64,000 bases of DNA from Steroidobacteraceae bacterium (lineage in GTDB: Bacteria; Pseudomonadota; Gammaproteobacteria; Steroidobacterales; Steroidobacteraceae): positions 124,001 through 188,000 of the forward strand of contig JAPZRU010000005.1 of assembly GCA_027531255.1 (NCBI GenBank), given 5' to 3'. The notes beneath the pieces were generated by a model. It saw nothing but the letters and a program-made list of their open reading frames with translations. It had not been told where the DNA came from and searched no databases. Each line of letters opens with the position of its first letter. Position 1 is the first letter of the stretch. A program made the translations under genes and the position numbers. Positions 20,231 through 28,555 of the stretch are shown here, one piece after another.

Positions 20231-21871
20231 CCTGCCGCCCAGCCGGTAACCGGACGTGATCGGGTAACGCCAGTCGCGGCCGAATGCGCGGCCGCTGATG
20301 CGGATGCCGGGCGGCGCCTGCCGACGCTTGTACTCGTTGCGCTTCACGAGCTCCAGCACGCGCACCACCGTGGTGCGCTCGAAGCCGCGCGCGCAGATCT
20401 CGTCCACCGACAGGTCTTCCTCGATGAAGGCCTCGAGGATCGGGTCCAGCACCTCGTAGGGCGGCAGCGAGTCGGTGTCCCTCTGGTCGGGCCGCAGCTC
20501 GGCGCTCGGCGGGCGGTCGATCACGCGCTGCGGGATCGCGGGCGTTCCCGGCGTCAGGCCGTTGCGGTACGCGCAGAGCCGGTAGACCAGCAGCTTTCCG
20601 CAGTCCTTGATCGGTGCGAAGCCGCCCGCCATGTCGCCGTAGAGCGTGGCGTAGCCGACCGCCATCTCGCTCTTGTTGCCGGTCGTCAGGACCATCGCGC
20701 CGGTCTTGTTCGAGATCGCCATCAGCAGCACGCCGCGGCAGCGCGACTGGATGTTCTCCTCGGTGGTGTCCGGCCGGCGTCCCGCGAACTCGTCGCGCAG
20801 CGCCGCGAGCGTCGCGTCGAACATGCCCTCGATCGGGATCACGCTGTACTTGACGCCGAGGTCGCGCGCCTGCGCGGCGGCCTCCTCGAGGCTCAACGAC
20901 GCGGTGTAGCGGGACGGCATCATCACCGCCTGCACGCGCTCGGCGCCGAGTGCGTCCACCGCGATCGCGAGCGTCAGCGCGGAGTCCACGCCGCCCGAGA
21001 GCCCCAGCACGACGCCGGGGAAGCGGTGCTTGCGCACGTAGTCGCGCACGCCGAGCACGAGCGCCGAGTAGACGCTCGCCTCCTCTCCCTGCTCGGGCTC
21101 GACGCGGCCGGGACGCGGGCGCAGCCGGCCGTCGCGCCGTTCGAACTCCACGGTCTCGAGCGCCTCGGCCCACGCCGGCAGGCGCTGGACCACCGTCCCG
21201 TCCACGTCCATCACGAAGCTGTTGCCGTCGAAAACCAGCTCGTCCTGGCCGCCGACGAGGTTCACGTAGACGACCGGCAGCCCGACCTCGGCGATGCGCG
21301 CGCGCAGGATCGCCTCGCGCTGCCGCTGCTTGTGCAGCTGGAACGGCGAGGCGTTGATCACGAGCAGCAACTCCGCGCCCGAAGCCTTCGCGAGCGCGGC
21401 CGGCTCCGGCTCCCAGACGTCCTCGCAGACCAGCAGCCCGACGCGTGCGCCCTTCACGTCCACGAGCGTCGGCACGACCCCGGTCGCGAAGTAGCGCTTC
21501 TCGTCGAAGACCTTGTAGTTGGGCAGCCGCTGCTTGCGGTAGTTGGCGTAGACGCGCCCGTCGCGCAGCAGCGCCGCGGAGTTGTAGATCCGGCCGCCGT
21601 CGTACTCGGGATAGCCGACCAGCACGTCGATGCCGGCGGTCTCGGCGCAGAGGCGGCCGAGCGCCGACTGCACCTGCCGGCGGAAGCCCGAGTGGAACAG
21701 CAGATCCTCGGGCGGGTATCCGGCGAGCGCGAGCTCGGGGCACATCACCAGGTCCGCGCCCCGGCCGGCCGCCTCGCGGGCGACCTCGACGACACGGGAG
21801 GCGTTACCGTCGACGTCGCCGACGAACAGGTTCAGCTGCGCGAGGGCGATCTTGAGGGTCTGGGTGCTCAT
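20228..21871 (-). CDS. nadE: Glutamine-dependent NAD+ synthetase
   Basis: Amidates nicotinic acid adenine dinucleotide to NAD+, the last step of NAD synthesis, using glutamine. The 547-residue protein is a two-domain enzyme. The N-terminal nitrilase-type glutaminase has the Glu in MCPELALAGYPPEDLL (Glu46), a Lys in YRKQRLPNY and the Cys in LLVCEDVWEP. The C-terminal synthetase has the P-loop GLSGGVDSAL, the EENIQSRCRG segment and TTGNKSEMAVGYATLYGDM. The start ATG at 21869-21871 (MSTQTLKIALAQLN) fits the family. A palindromic repeat separates it from sucD upstream. Converges on bamD. Confidence 0.97.
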   Translation of the reverse strand: MSTQTLKIALAQLNLFVGDVDGNASRVVEVAREAAGRGADLVMCPELALAGYPPEDLLFHSGFRRQVQSALGRLCAETAGIDVLVGYPEYDGGRIYNSAALLRDGRVYANYRKQRLPNYKVFDEKRYFATGVVPTLVDVKGARVGLLVCEDVWEPEPAALAKASGAELLLVINASPFQLHKQRQREAILRARIAEVGLPVVYVNLVGGQDELVFDGNSFVMDVDGTVVQRLPAWAEALETVEFERRDGRLRPRPGRVEPEQGEEASVYSALVLGVRDYVRKHRFPGVVLGLSGGVDSALTLAIAVDALGAERVQAVMMPSRYTASLSLEEAAAQARDLGVKYSVIPIEGMFDATLAALRDEFAGRRPDTTEENIQSRCRGVLLMAISNKTGAMVLTTGNKSEMAVGYATLYGDMAGGFAPIKDCGKLLVYRLCAYRNGLTPGTPAIPQRVIDRPPSAELRPDQRDTDSLPPYEVLDPILEAFIEEDLSVDEICARGFERTTVVRVLELVKRNEYKRRQAPPGIRISGRAFGRDWRYPITSGYRLGGR

Positions 21872-21907
21872 GCTCGGACCGATTTCGCTGCGGGCTCCGC
21901 AAAGGCG

Positions 21908-21935
21908 GAGGGGCCAGACGCGAGTCCGACCCCTC
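21908..21935. repeat. GAGGGG/CCCCTC imperfect palindrome between sucD and nadE
   Basis: GAGGGGCCAGAC (21908-21919) pairs with GTCCGACCCCTC (21924-21935) at 10 of 12 positions around a 4-nt loop. It lies 45 bp after the sucD stop in the sucD direction and just upstream of nadE, so a hairpin would form at the 3' end of the suc transcript. Same family as the copies at 23074 and 44252. Confidence 0.55.
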
Positions 21936-21980
21936 CTGTCGATCGCGCAAGTGCGGGCGCCGTCGACGCCCACCGAGCGC

Positions 21981-23039
21981 TCAACGGCGCTTCGCGCCTT
22001 TCCGGCCGAGCTTGCGCTGCACCGGCGCCTTCGCGGACGCCCTGGACTTCGCCGGGGACTTTACGGACACCTTCGTCCTGGCGGCCGCCTTGCCCTTGGC
22101 CGCAGGCTTGCCCTTCGCCACCGCCTTCGCGGGCGCCTTGGCCACCGCCTTCGTCGCCTTGCCCTTCGCGCCCTTCAGCAGCGCCGCCATCGCGGACCCG
22201 AGCTCGGCCGGCGACTTCACGGTCTTCACGCCCGCCTTCTCGAGCGCGCGGAACTTGTCCGCCGCCGTGCCCTTGCCGCCGCTGATCACCGCACCGGCGT
22301 GCCCCATCCGCTTGCCCGGCGGCGCCGTCACGCCCGCGATGTACGCGACCACCGGCTTCGTGACGTGCCTGCGGATGTACTCCGCGCCCGCCTCCTCGTC
22401 GCTGCCGCCGATCTCGCCGACCATGATGATGCCTTCGGTCTGCGGGTCGTCCTGGAACAGCGCGAGCACGTCGACGAAGTTCATGCCGCGCACCGGGTCG
22501 CCGCCGATGCCGACGCAGGTGCTCTGGCCGAGCCCCTCGTTCGTGGTCTGGAACACCGCCTCGTAGGTCAGCGTACCCGAGCGCGAGACGATGCCGACGC
22601 GCCCCTTCTGGTGGATGAACCCCGGCATGATGCCGACCTTCGCCTCGCCCGGCGTGATCACGCCCGGGCAGTTCGGGCCGACGAGGCGGCAGTCGTACTG
22701 CTTCAACGCCTCCTTCACCTTGATCATGTCGTTCACCGGGATGCCCTCGGTGATGCACACGACCAGCCTGATGCCGGCATCCGCGGCCTCGAGGATCGCG
22801 TCCGCGGCGCCCGCCGCCGGCACGTAGATCATCGAGACGTCCGCGCCGGTCTGCTTCACGGCCTCGTGCGCGGTGTCGAACACCGGCAGGCCGAGGTGCG
22901 TCTGTCCGCCGCGGCCCGGCGTGACGCCGCCGACCACCTTCGTGCCGTAGGCGATGCACTGCTCGGAGTGGAACGTGCCCTGCTTGCCGGTGAAGCCCTG
23001 GCAGATCACGCGGCTCTTCTTCGAAAGTAGAATGCTCAT
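21981..23039 (-). CDS. sucD: Succinyl-CoA synthetase alpha subunit with lysine/alanine-rich tail
   Basis: With SucC it interconverts succinyl-CoA and succinate, coupled to nucleotide triphosphate formation, in the citric acid cycle. Residues 1-288 are a normal SucD: CoA-binding Rossmann domain ([18 protein letters not shown]), [23 protein letters not shown] and the phosphohistidine loop [14 protein letters not shown]. The usual protein ends near residue 290. Here about 64 further residues follow (289-352), almost all Lys, Ala, Arg, Pro and Ser ([18 protein letters not shown] and similar, ending RKGAKRR), resembling histone-H1 or AlgP tails. The tail is in frame and has the same base composition as its neighbours. 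sucC lies upstream with a palindrome in the 57-bp gap. Confidence 0.97.
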   Translation of the reverse strand: MSILLSKKSRVICQGFTGKQGTFHSEQCIAYGTKVVGGVTPGRGGQTHLGLPVFDTAHEAVKQTGADVSMIYVPAAGAADAILEAADAGIRLVVCITEGIPVNDMIKVKEALKQYDCRLVGPNCPGVITPGEAKVGIMPGFIHQKGRVGIVSRSGTLTYEAVFQTTNEGLGQSTCVGIGGDPVRGMNFVDVLALFQDDPQTEGIIMVGEIGGSDEEAGAEYIRRHVTKPVVAYIAGVTAPPGKRMGHAGAVISGGKGTAADKFRALEKAGVKTVKSPAELGSAMAALLKGAKGKATKAVAKAPAKAVAKGKPAAKGKAAARTKVSVKSPAKSRASAKAPVQRKLGRKGAKRR

Positions 23040-23073
23040 GTCGTTCGTATCCTGGTCGGCTGTCCGCGGCGTG

Positions 23074-23098
23074 GAAGAAGGGATCGGACCCCTCCTTC
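23074..23098. repeat. Palindrome overlapping the sucC stop
   Basis: GAAGAAGGG and CCCCTCCTTC form an imperfect hairpin around ATCGGA. The sucC stop codon (23097-23099) lies at its edge. As an RNA hairpin between sucC and sucD it could protect or separate the two messages; that role is inferred. Confidence 0.55.
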
Positions 23099-24260
23099 AG
23101 CCCTTCGCCAGTGCGACGGCCTTGGTGGCCGCGTCGGTCAGGTCCTTCGCCGGGGTGATCGCGAGGCCGCTCTCGGCGAGCTGCCTGCGCGCGATCTCCG
23201 CGTTCGTGCCCTCGAGGCGCACGATCACCGGCACCTGCACGCCGACCGTCTTCACGGCCTCGACGATGCCCTGCGCGATGATGTCGCAGCGGACGATGCC
23301 GCCGAAGATGTTGACGAGGATCGCCTTCACCTTCGGGTTCGAGAGGATCAGCTTGAAGGCCGCCGTGACGCGCTCTGGCGTGGCGCCACCGCCGACGTCC
23401 AGGAAGTTCGCGGGCGCCCCGCCGTGCAGCTTGATCAGGTCCATCGTCGCCATCGCGAGGCCGGCGCCGTTGACCATGCAGGCGATGTCGCCGTCGAGCG
23501 AGACGTAGTTGAGGTCGTGCTCCGCGGCCTTCGCCTCCGCCTCGTCCTCCTGCGCGCGGTCGCGGTACGCGCTCACCGTCTTCTGCCGGAACACCGCGTT
23601 CGAGTCGATGCCGATCTTGGCGTCGAGCGCGACCACGTGGCCGTCCTTCGTCACGATCAGCGGATTCACCTCGACCAGCGAGGCGTCGTTGTCGAGATAC
23701 AGCTGGTAGATGCCGCGCGCGACCTTCTCGAACTCGGCGATCTGCTCGCCCTTCAACCCCAGCCCGAACGCGAGCTCGCGGCACTGGAAGCCCCGCAGCC
23801 CCGCCGCCGGGTGGATCTCGACGCGCAGGATCTTCCCGGGCGTCTTCTCGGCGACTTCCTCGATGTCCATGCCCCCGGCCGCGGAGGCGATGAACGACAG
23901 CCGGCTGCGGTCGCGGTTCAGCAGCAGCGAGAGGTACAGCTCGCGGTCGATGCCGGACCCGACCTCGACGTAGACCTGGTTGATCGGCAGGCCCTCGGCG
24001 CCGGTCTGCTTGGTGACGAGCCGCTGGCCCAGCATCTTCGCCGCGGCCTCGCGGACCTCGCCCTTCGAGCGACACAGCTTCACGCCGCCCGCCTTCCCGC
24101 GCCCGCCCGCGTGCACCTGCGCCTTCACGACCCACAGCGCGCCGCCGAGCGACTCCGCCGCCGACGCGGCCTCGTCGGCCGTGGCCGCGACCTTGCCCTT
24201 CGGCACCGGGATGCCGTAGCGCGCGAACAGTTCCTTCGACTGGTATTCGTGCAGGTTCAT
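23097..24260 (-). CDS. sucC: Succinyl-CoA synthetase beta subunit
   Basis: Nucleotide-binding subunit of succinyl-CoA synthetase in the citric acid cycle. The 387-residue protein has the ATP-grasp fold (MNLHEYQSKELFARYGIPVP, VVKAQVHAGGRGKAGGVK) and the conserved SLVEVNPLIVTKDG, ANFLDVGGGAT and NIFGGIVRCD blocks. The start ATG at 24258-24260 is canonical. It is the first gene of sucC-sucD, divergent from pilS, with a candidate sigma-70 promoter at 24361-24390. The 57-bp gap to sucD contains a GGGG/CCCC palindrome. Confidence 0.98.
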   Translation of the reverse strand: MNLHEYQSKELFARYGIPVPKGKVAATADEAASAAESLGGALWVVKAQVHAGGRGKAGGVKLCRSKGEVREAAAKMLGQRLVTKQTGAEGLPINQVYVEVGSGIDRELYLSLLLNRDRSRLSFIASAAGGMDIEEVAEKTPGKILRVEIHPAAGLRGFQCRELAFGLGLKGEQIAEFEKVARGIYQLYLDNDASLVEVNPLIVTKDGHVVALDAKIGIDSNAVFRQKTVSAYRDRAQEDEAEAKAAEHDLNYVSLDGDIACMVNGAGLAMATMDLIKLHGGAPANFLDVGGGATPERVTAAFKLILSNPKVKAILVNIFGGIVRCDIIAQGIVEAVKTVGVQVPVIVRLEGTNAEIARRQLAESGLAITPAKDLTDAATKAVALAKG

Positions 24261-24360
24261 TCGTTCGGTCGCGCGGGATCGCGCCTCCCTGGGGGTCGTT
24301 CTACGAGAGCCGGCGCGTGCGCACCGGTCGGATCCGGCAACGGGGGCACCGGAGCCGCGT

Positions 24361-24390
24361 ATTCTGCGGCAGTGCAATACGGGTTGGCAA
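24361..24390 (-). promoter_or_regulatory. Candidate sigma-70 promoter of sucCD
   Basis: On the minus strand TTGCCA (24385-24390), an 18-bp spacer and CAGAAT (24361-24366) match the -35 in five of six and the -10 in four of six positions, 100 bp before the sucC start in the divergent sucC/pilS region. Confidence 0.45.
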
Positions 24391-24559
24391 AGAACGGCGG
24401 CGCAGGCGCGCCGCGTGCGACGCACTCCAAAGCGCCATTGGCGTGCCCCGTGTTGTAAGGCGGCGTGCTACCGCCTACCCTGCCGCGCGACGTCGCGAAC
24501 CACCCGCTGCTCGTCGTCGCGTCGCCCTGCCGTCACCGCCGTGCGGATGCCGTGAGCCC

Positions 24560-26182
24560 ATGAACACCCTCGCCTCGCCGCTCGCGATCACGCCCGAACT
24601 GTCGTGGCGCGTGCTCCGCCTGCTGAACCTGTTCCGGATCCTCGTGCCGACGGTGCTGCTGACGGTGTTCGCGTTCGGCCAGGAACCGCGGGTGGTCGGC
24701 AACGCGAACCCCGAGCTGTTCGGCGCCGTCTGCCTCGCCTACTTCACGCTCGCGCTCGTGTTCGTCGCGCTGCTGAAGCGGCGCTGGCCCGGCTTCCTGT
24801 GGCAGGCCTACGGCCCGGTGCTCGTCGACCTGGTCGCGCTCACCCTGATCGTGTACGCGAGCGGCGGCGCGGAGAGCGGCCTCGGCATCCTCATGCTGGT
24901 GCCGGTCGGCGCCGTGTCGCTGCTCGGTACGCATCGCCCCGCCCTGCTGATCGCCGCGGCGGCGAGCCTCGGGCTGCTGTCCCAGCAGGTGGCGCTCTGG
25001 CTCGCGGAAGTCACCGGCATCGCCGGCTTCGCGCAGGCGGGCTACTACGGCGGCATCCTGTTCGCGGTCGCCGGCACGGGCGCGTTTCTCGCCGGCCGGC
25101 TGCGCGAGACCGAGGCGGTCGTGCGCCAGCGCGACATCGACCTCGCGAACCTCGCGGAGCTGTCCGAGTACATCGTGCAGCACCTGCGCGAGAGCATCGT
25201 GGTGGTGGACTCCGAGGACCGGATCCGCCTCATCAACGAGTCCGCTCGCCAGATCCTGGGACCCGCCGCGCGGCCGGGGCAGCTGCTCGGCGAGGTCGCC
25301 CCGCGCCTGCTCTACCACGTGGAGAGCTGGCGGCGCCGCCCCGAGGGCACCGCGACCGAGTCCGCGAAGCTGGTCTCGGCCGACGGAGCCTGCGAGGTCG
25401 AGGCCTACTTCGCGCCGCTCGGCGGCCAGCGCCCGGCACCGGTCATCGTGTTCCTGGAGGACACGAGCCGCCTCGCCGAGCGCGTGCAGCAGAGCAAGCT
25501 CGCCGCGCTCGGCCGGCTGTCCGCGAGCATCGCGCACGAGATCCGGAACCCCGTGGGCGCCATGAGCCACGCCGCGCAGCTGCTCGCCGAGTCGCCGTCG
25601 CTGTCGCCCCAGGAGCAGCGGATGACGCAGATCATCACGGCCAACGCCGAGCGCGTGAGCTCCATCATCACGAACGTGCTGCAGCTGTCGCGGCGCGAGT
25701 CGACGAAGCCCGAGCGGCTGTACGCCCACGCGTGGCTCGAGGACTTCCTGCAGGAATTCCGCGCGACGCTGCAGGTGTCCGAGGCGCGCCTCGTCGCGCT
25801 CGCGCCGGCCGACGACGTGGAGGTCCGCGTCGATCCCTCGCACCTGCACCAGATCGTCTGGAATCTCTGCGAGAACGCGCTGCGCCACAGCGCCGAGGTG
25901 GCGGGCGAACCGCCCGTGGAGGTGCGCCTCGGCCGGCTGCAGGTGAACGCCCGGCCGTTCCTCGAGGTGGCGGACCGCGGCAGCGGCATCGCGCCCGAGG
26001 CCGCGGACCGCATCTTCGAGCCCTTCTTCACGAACCGGCAGGGCGGCACCGGGCTCGGCCTCTTCATCGCGCGCGAGCTCGCGCAGACCAACGGCGCGGT
26101 GCTGCTCTACGAGCCGCGCGCCGGCGGTGGTAGCATTTTCCGCGTGATATTCAACGACCCCCAGCGCTGGGAACCGGCGTGA
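24560..26182 (+). CDS. pilS: Two-component sensor histidine kinase PilS
   Basis: Membrane sensor kinase that phosphorylates PilR and controls type IV pilin expression. The 540-residue protein has six hydrophobic segments in the first 190 residues, a PAS-like domain (about 215-305: SEYIVQHLRESIVVVDSEDRI), the H-box SIAHEIRNPVGAM with the phosphoacceptor His326, N-box NLCENALRHS and G-box GTGLGLFIA. The start ATG at 24560 fits. The stop overlaps the pilR start (GTGA), so the pair is co-translated. In Pseudomonas, PilS senses pilin subunits in the membrane; the same is likely here. The 299-bp region before it is shared with sucC. Confidence 0.95.
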   Translation: MNTLASPLAITPELSWRVLRLLNLFRILVPTVLLTVFAFGQEPRVVGNANPELFGAVCLAYFTLALVFVALLKRRWPGFLWQAYGPVLVDLVALTLIVYASGGAESGLGILMLVPVGAVSLLGTHRPALLIAAAASLGLLSQQVALWLAEVTGIAGFAQAGYYGGILFAVAGTGAFLAGRLRETEAVVRQRDIDLANLAELSEYIVQHLRESIVVVDSEDRIRLINESARQILGPAARPGQLLGEVAPRLLYHVESWRRRPEGTATESAKLVSADGACEVEAYFAPLGGQRPAPVIVFLEDTSRLAERVQQSKLAALGRLSASIAHEIRNPVGAMSHAAQLLAESPSLSPQEQRMTQIITANAERVSSIITNVLQLSRRESTKPERLYAHAWLEDFLQEFRATLQVSEARLVALAPADDVEVRVDPSHLHQIVWNLCENALRHSAEVAGEPPVEVRLGRLQVNARPFLEVADRGSGIAPEAADRIFEPFFTNRQGGTGLGLFIARELAQTNGAVLLYEPRAGGGSIFRVIFNDPQRWEPA

Positions 26183-27519
26183 ACCGGGCCCGCGTCCTTA
26201 TCGTCGACGACGAACCGGATCTCTGCGAGCTGCTGTCGATCACCCTCGGCCGCATGCAGCTCGACTCGAGCGCCGTGCACACGCTGCGCGACGCCCGCGA
26301 GGCGCTGACGCAGGGCCGCTACGACGTCTGCCTCACCGACATGCAGCTGCCGGATGGCAACGGCCTGTCGCTCGTAGAGTGGATGCAGACGGCCGCGCCG
26401 GAAACGCCGGTCGCCGTGATCACCGCGCACGGCAACGTAGAATCGGCCGTGAAGTCGCTGAAGCTCGGTGCGTTCGACTTCGTCTCGAAGCCCCTCGATC
26501 TCGCGGACCTGCGCAAGCTGGTCGGCCAGGCCGTGAAACTGGCCGGACGCGACATCGGCGCCGAGACCGCCGTGATCACCGCACCGCGCCTGCTCGGGCG
26601 CTCGAAGGCGATGGACGACCTGCGCGAGATGATCGGCCGCGTCGCCCGTTCGCAGGCCCCGGTTCACATCGCGGGCGAGTCCGGCACCGGCAAGGAGCTG
26701 GTCGCCCATCTGATCCACGAGACCGGCGCCCGGCGCGACGGCCCGTTCGTGCCCGTGAACTGCGGCGCGATCCCGACCGAGCTGATGGAGAGCGAGCTGT
26801 TCGGCCACAGGCGCGGCAGCTTCACCGGCGCGGTCGCGGACAAGAAGGGCCTGATCCAGGCCGCCGAGGGCGGCACGCTGCTGCTCGACGAGGTCGCGGA
26901 CCTGCCGCTGCACATGCAGGTGAAGCTGCTGCGCGTGATCCAGGAGAAGGCGGTGCGGCCGGTCGGCGAGAGCCGCGAGGTGCCGGTCGACGTGCGCATC
27001 CTGTCCGCGACGCACAAGGATCTCGCCGCGCTGGTCGCGGAGGGGAAGTTCCGCGAGGACCTCTACTACCGCATCAACGTCATCGAGATGAAGGTGCCGC
27101 CGCTGCGGGCCAAGCTCGAGGACGTGCCGGACCTCGCGAAGGCGATCCTGGCGCGGCTCGCGAAGCGCTCGAAGACGGCGGTGCCGGAGATTGCGGCGGA
27201 CGCGATGCGGGTGCTGGCGACGTACCACTATCCCGGCAACGTGCGGGAACTGGAAAACATGCTGGAGCGCGCGCTGACGCTCTGCGTGGACGGGCGCATC
27301 ACGGCGGCGGACATCCAGGTGCGGCAGACGCCGGTGGCGGCGGTGGCGCCGGTGGACATCGGCGAGGGCGCGCTGGACGAGCAGGTCGAGCACATCGAGC
27401 GCGACGCGATCCTGAAGGCGCTCGAGCAGACCCGCTACAACAAGACGGCGGCGGCGAAGGTGCTGGGGATCACGTTCCGGGCGCTCAGGTACCGGATCAA
27501 GAAGCTGGGGATCGAGTAG
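26179..27519 (+). CDS. pilR: Sigma-54-dependent response regulator PilR
   Basis: Activates sigma-54 transcription of pilA. The 446-residue protein has an N-terminal receiver domain with acidic pocket Asp10-Asp11 and phosphorylation site Asp54 in LTDMQLPDGNG, an AAA+ domain with Walker A GESGTGKE (166-173) and the sigma-54 contact loop GSFTGA (213-218, a known variant of GAFTGA), and a Fis-type helix-turn-helix at the C-terminus (NKTAAAKVLGITFRALRYRI). The GTG start at 26179 overlaps the pilS stop by 4 bp. The likely target is pilA, 274 bp downstream, which has an exact sigma-54 site and an upstream repeat array. Confidence 0.96.
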   Translation: MNRARVLIVDDEPDLCELLSITLGRMQLDSSAVHTLRDAREALTQGRYDVCLTDMQLPDGNGLSLVEWMQTAAPETPVAVITAHGNVESAVKSLKLGAFDFVSKPLDLADLRKLVGQAVKLAGRDIGAETAVITAPRLLGRSKAMDDLREMIGRVARSQAPVHIAGESGTGKELVAHLIHETGARRDGPFVPVNCGAIPTELMESELFGHRRGSFTGAVADKKGLIQAAEGGTLLLDEVADLPLHMQVKLLRVIQEKAVRPVGESREVPVDVRILSATHKDLAALVAEGKFREDLYYRINVIEMKVPPLRAKLEDVPDLAKAILARLAKRSKTAVPEIAADAMRVLATYHYPGNVRELENMLERALTLCVDGRITAADIQVRQTPVAAVAPVDIGEGALDEQVEHIERDAILKALEQTRYNKTAAAKVLGITFRALRYRIKKLGIE

Positions 27520-27538
27520 CGTCTGCGTTCGGCGGTAC

Positions 27539-27613
27539 GTGACGTAACGTCCGTGCGGGTGACGCGACGCAGGTGACGCGCAGCGTCACTTTGTGACGCG
27601 AACGTCGCGTCAG
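27539..27613. promoter_or_regulatory. GTGACG repeat array, candidate PilR enhancer of pilA
   Basis: GTGACG occurs at 27539, 27559, 27573 and 27593 (spacings 20, 14 and 20 bp) and in inverted form as GCGTCAC at 27583 and CGCGTCAG at 27606. GTGACGC-GCA-GCGTCAC (27573-27589) is a perfect 7-bp-arm inverted repeat. The array ends 85 bp before the sigma-54 -24 element, a normal enhancer distance. That PilR binds it is inference. Confidence 0.55.
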
Positions 27614-27698
27614 GTCCGCCTCCGCAGCCGACGCGATACCGACACCATCCGGCTGTTTTCCGAATTTCTACAAGGACTTACCGGCGCACGGCAAAGGT

Positions 27699-27714
27699 TG
27701 GCACGGCGCTTGCT
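27699..27714 (+). promoter_or_regulatory. Sigma-54 promoter of pilA
   Basis: TGGCACGGCGCTTGCT matches the RpoN consensus TGGCACG-N4-TTGC(A/T) at every fixed position. It lies 78 bp before the pilA start and downstream of pilR, as in other pilSRA loci. Confidence 0.9.
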
Positions 27715-27792
27715 TCTTCGGGGGCAGGGACGGATGCACCGTTCCGGATTTCGAACCCGAGCGCCCGTCGCTCAACACTCCAGGGAGTTTTC

Positions 27793-28314
27793 ATGCGCAA
27801 GCAGCTTCAGAAGGGCTTCACGCTCATCGAACTGATGATCGTGGTGGCCATCATCGGCATCCTCGCGGCCATCGCGATCCCGGCCTACCAGGACTACACG
27901 ATCCGGTCGCAGGTCTCCGAAGGCCTGACACTGGCGGCTGCGGCGAGGACCGCCGTGGCCGAAGCGTTCACCGACAACGGCACCGCGCCGGCCGACCGCC
28001 TGGAAGCCGGTATGACGGAGAACGCCACCGACACGAGCGGCAACTACGTGACCGAGGTCGCAGTCGATAACGGCACGATCACCATCACGTACGGCAACGA
28101 GGCAAACGCGGCGATCAACGGCGGCACGCTCGTCCTGACTCCGTACCAGACCGCCGACCGCTCGGTCGTCTGGCGCTGTGGCGCGGCCCCGGAGCCGGCG
28201 GGCGAAGGCGTTGAGCCGCTCGGCACGGACACGGAACAGACCGCTGAGTACGCTGCCGGCTCCATCTCGGATGACGGCAACAACCAGTTCCTGCCTGCTG
28301 CCTGCCGTCCGTAA
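27793..28314 (+). CDS. pilA: Type IVa major pilin PilA
   Basis: Structural subunit of the type IV pilus. The 173-residue prepilin has an 8-residue leader MRKQLQKG, cleaved by PilD before [20 protein letters not shown], with the invariant Glu5 of the mature chain, and a hydrophobic N-terminal helix that serves as both membrane anchor and pilus core. The globular part is rich in Thr, Asn and Ala; the two cysteines (WRCGAAP and AACRP at the end) would form the C-terminal disulfide loop. A Shine-Dalgarno AGGGAG (27782-27787) precedes the ATG. Preceded by a sigma-54 promoter and followed by a strong terminator at 28338-28368, so it is probably transcribed alone. Confidence 0.96.
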   Translation: MRKQLQKGFTLIELMIVVAIIGILAAIAIPAYQDYTIRSQVSEGLTLAAAARTAVAEAFTDNGTAPADRLEAGMTENATDTSGNYVTEVAVDNGTITITYGNEANAAINGGTLVLTPYQTADRSVVWRCGAAPEPAGEGVEPLGTDTEQTAEYAAGSISDDGNNQFLPAACRP

Positions 28315-28337
28315 TCGGCACTCAGGTTTGCGATCCA

Positions 28338-28368
28338 GAGGGGGCCCGCACGGGCCCCCTCGTCTTTT
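28338..28368 (+). terminator. Rho-independent terminator of pilA
   Basis: GAGGGGGCCCG (28338-28348) and CGGGCCCCCTC (28351-28361) form a perfect 11-bp stem with a 2-nt gap, followed by GTCTTTT. It lies 24 bp after the pilA stop. Confidence 0.85.
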
Positions 28369-28555
28369 CGCGGCGACCGGACCGTCGGTTGAGCGGATGG
28401 AACGCGACTGAAGGCTGGGAGTCCGGCCGCAGGCTGAGAATCACGTCACCCGGACCCGGCCGATATTGTGCGAATATGGAGGGCATTTGACAATTCACCG
28501 GGGAACCCCCTCCGGTACGATCTTCGCGGCGCCCAGCGAACTCCAAGAAACGTCC

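Noticed and set aside
28487-28521. TTGACA (28487-28492) and TACGAT (28516-28521) as a pilB promoter
   Set aside because: The -35 is perfect but the spacer is 23 bp, too long for sigma-70; no better -10 lies at 16-18 bp.
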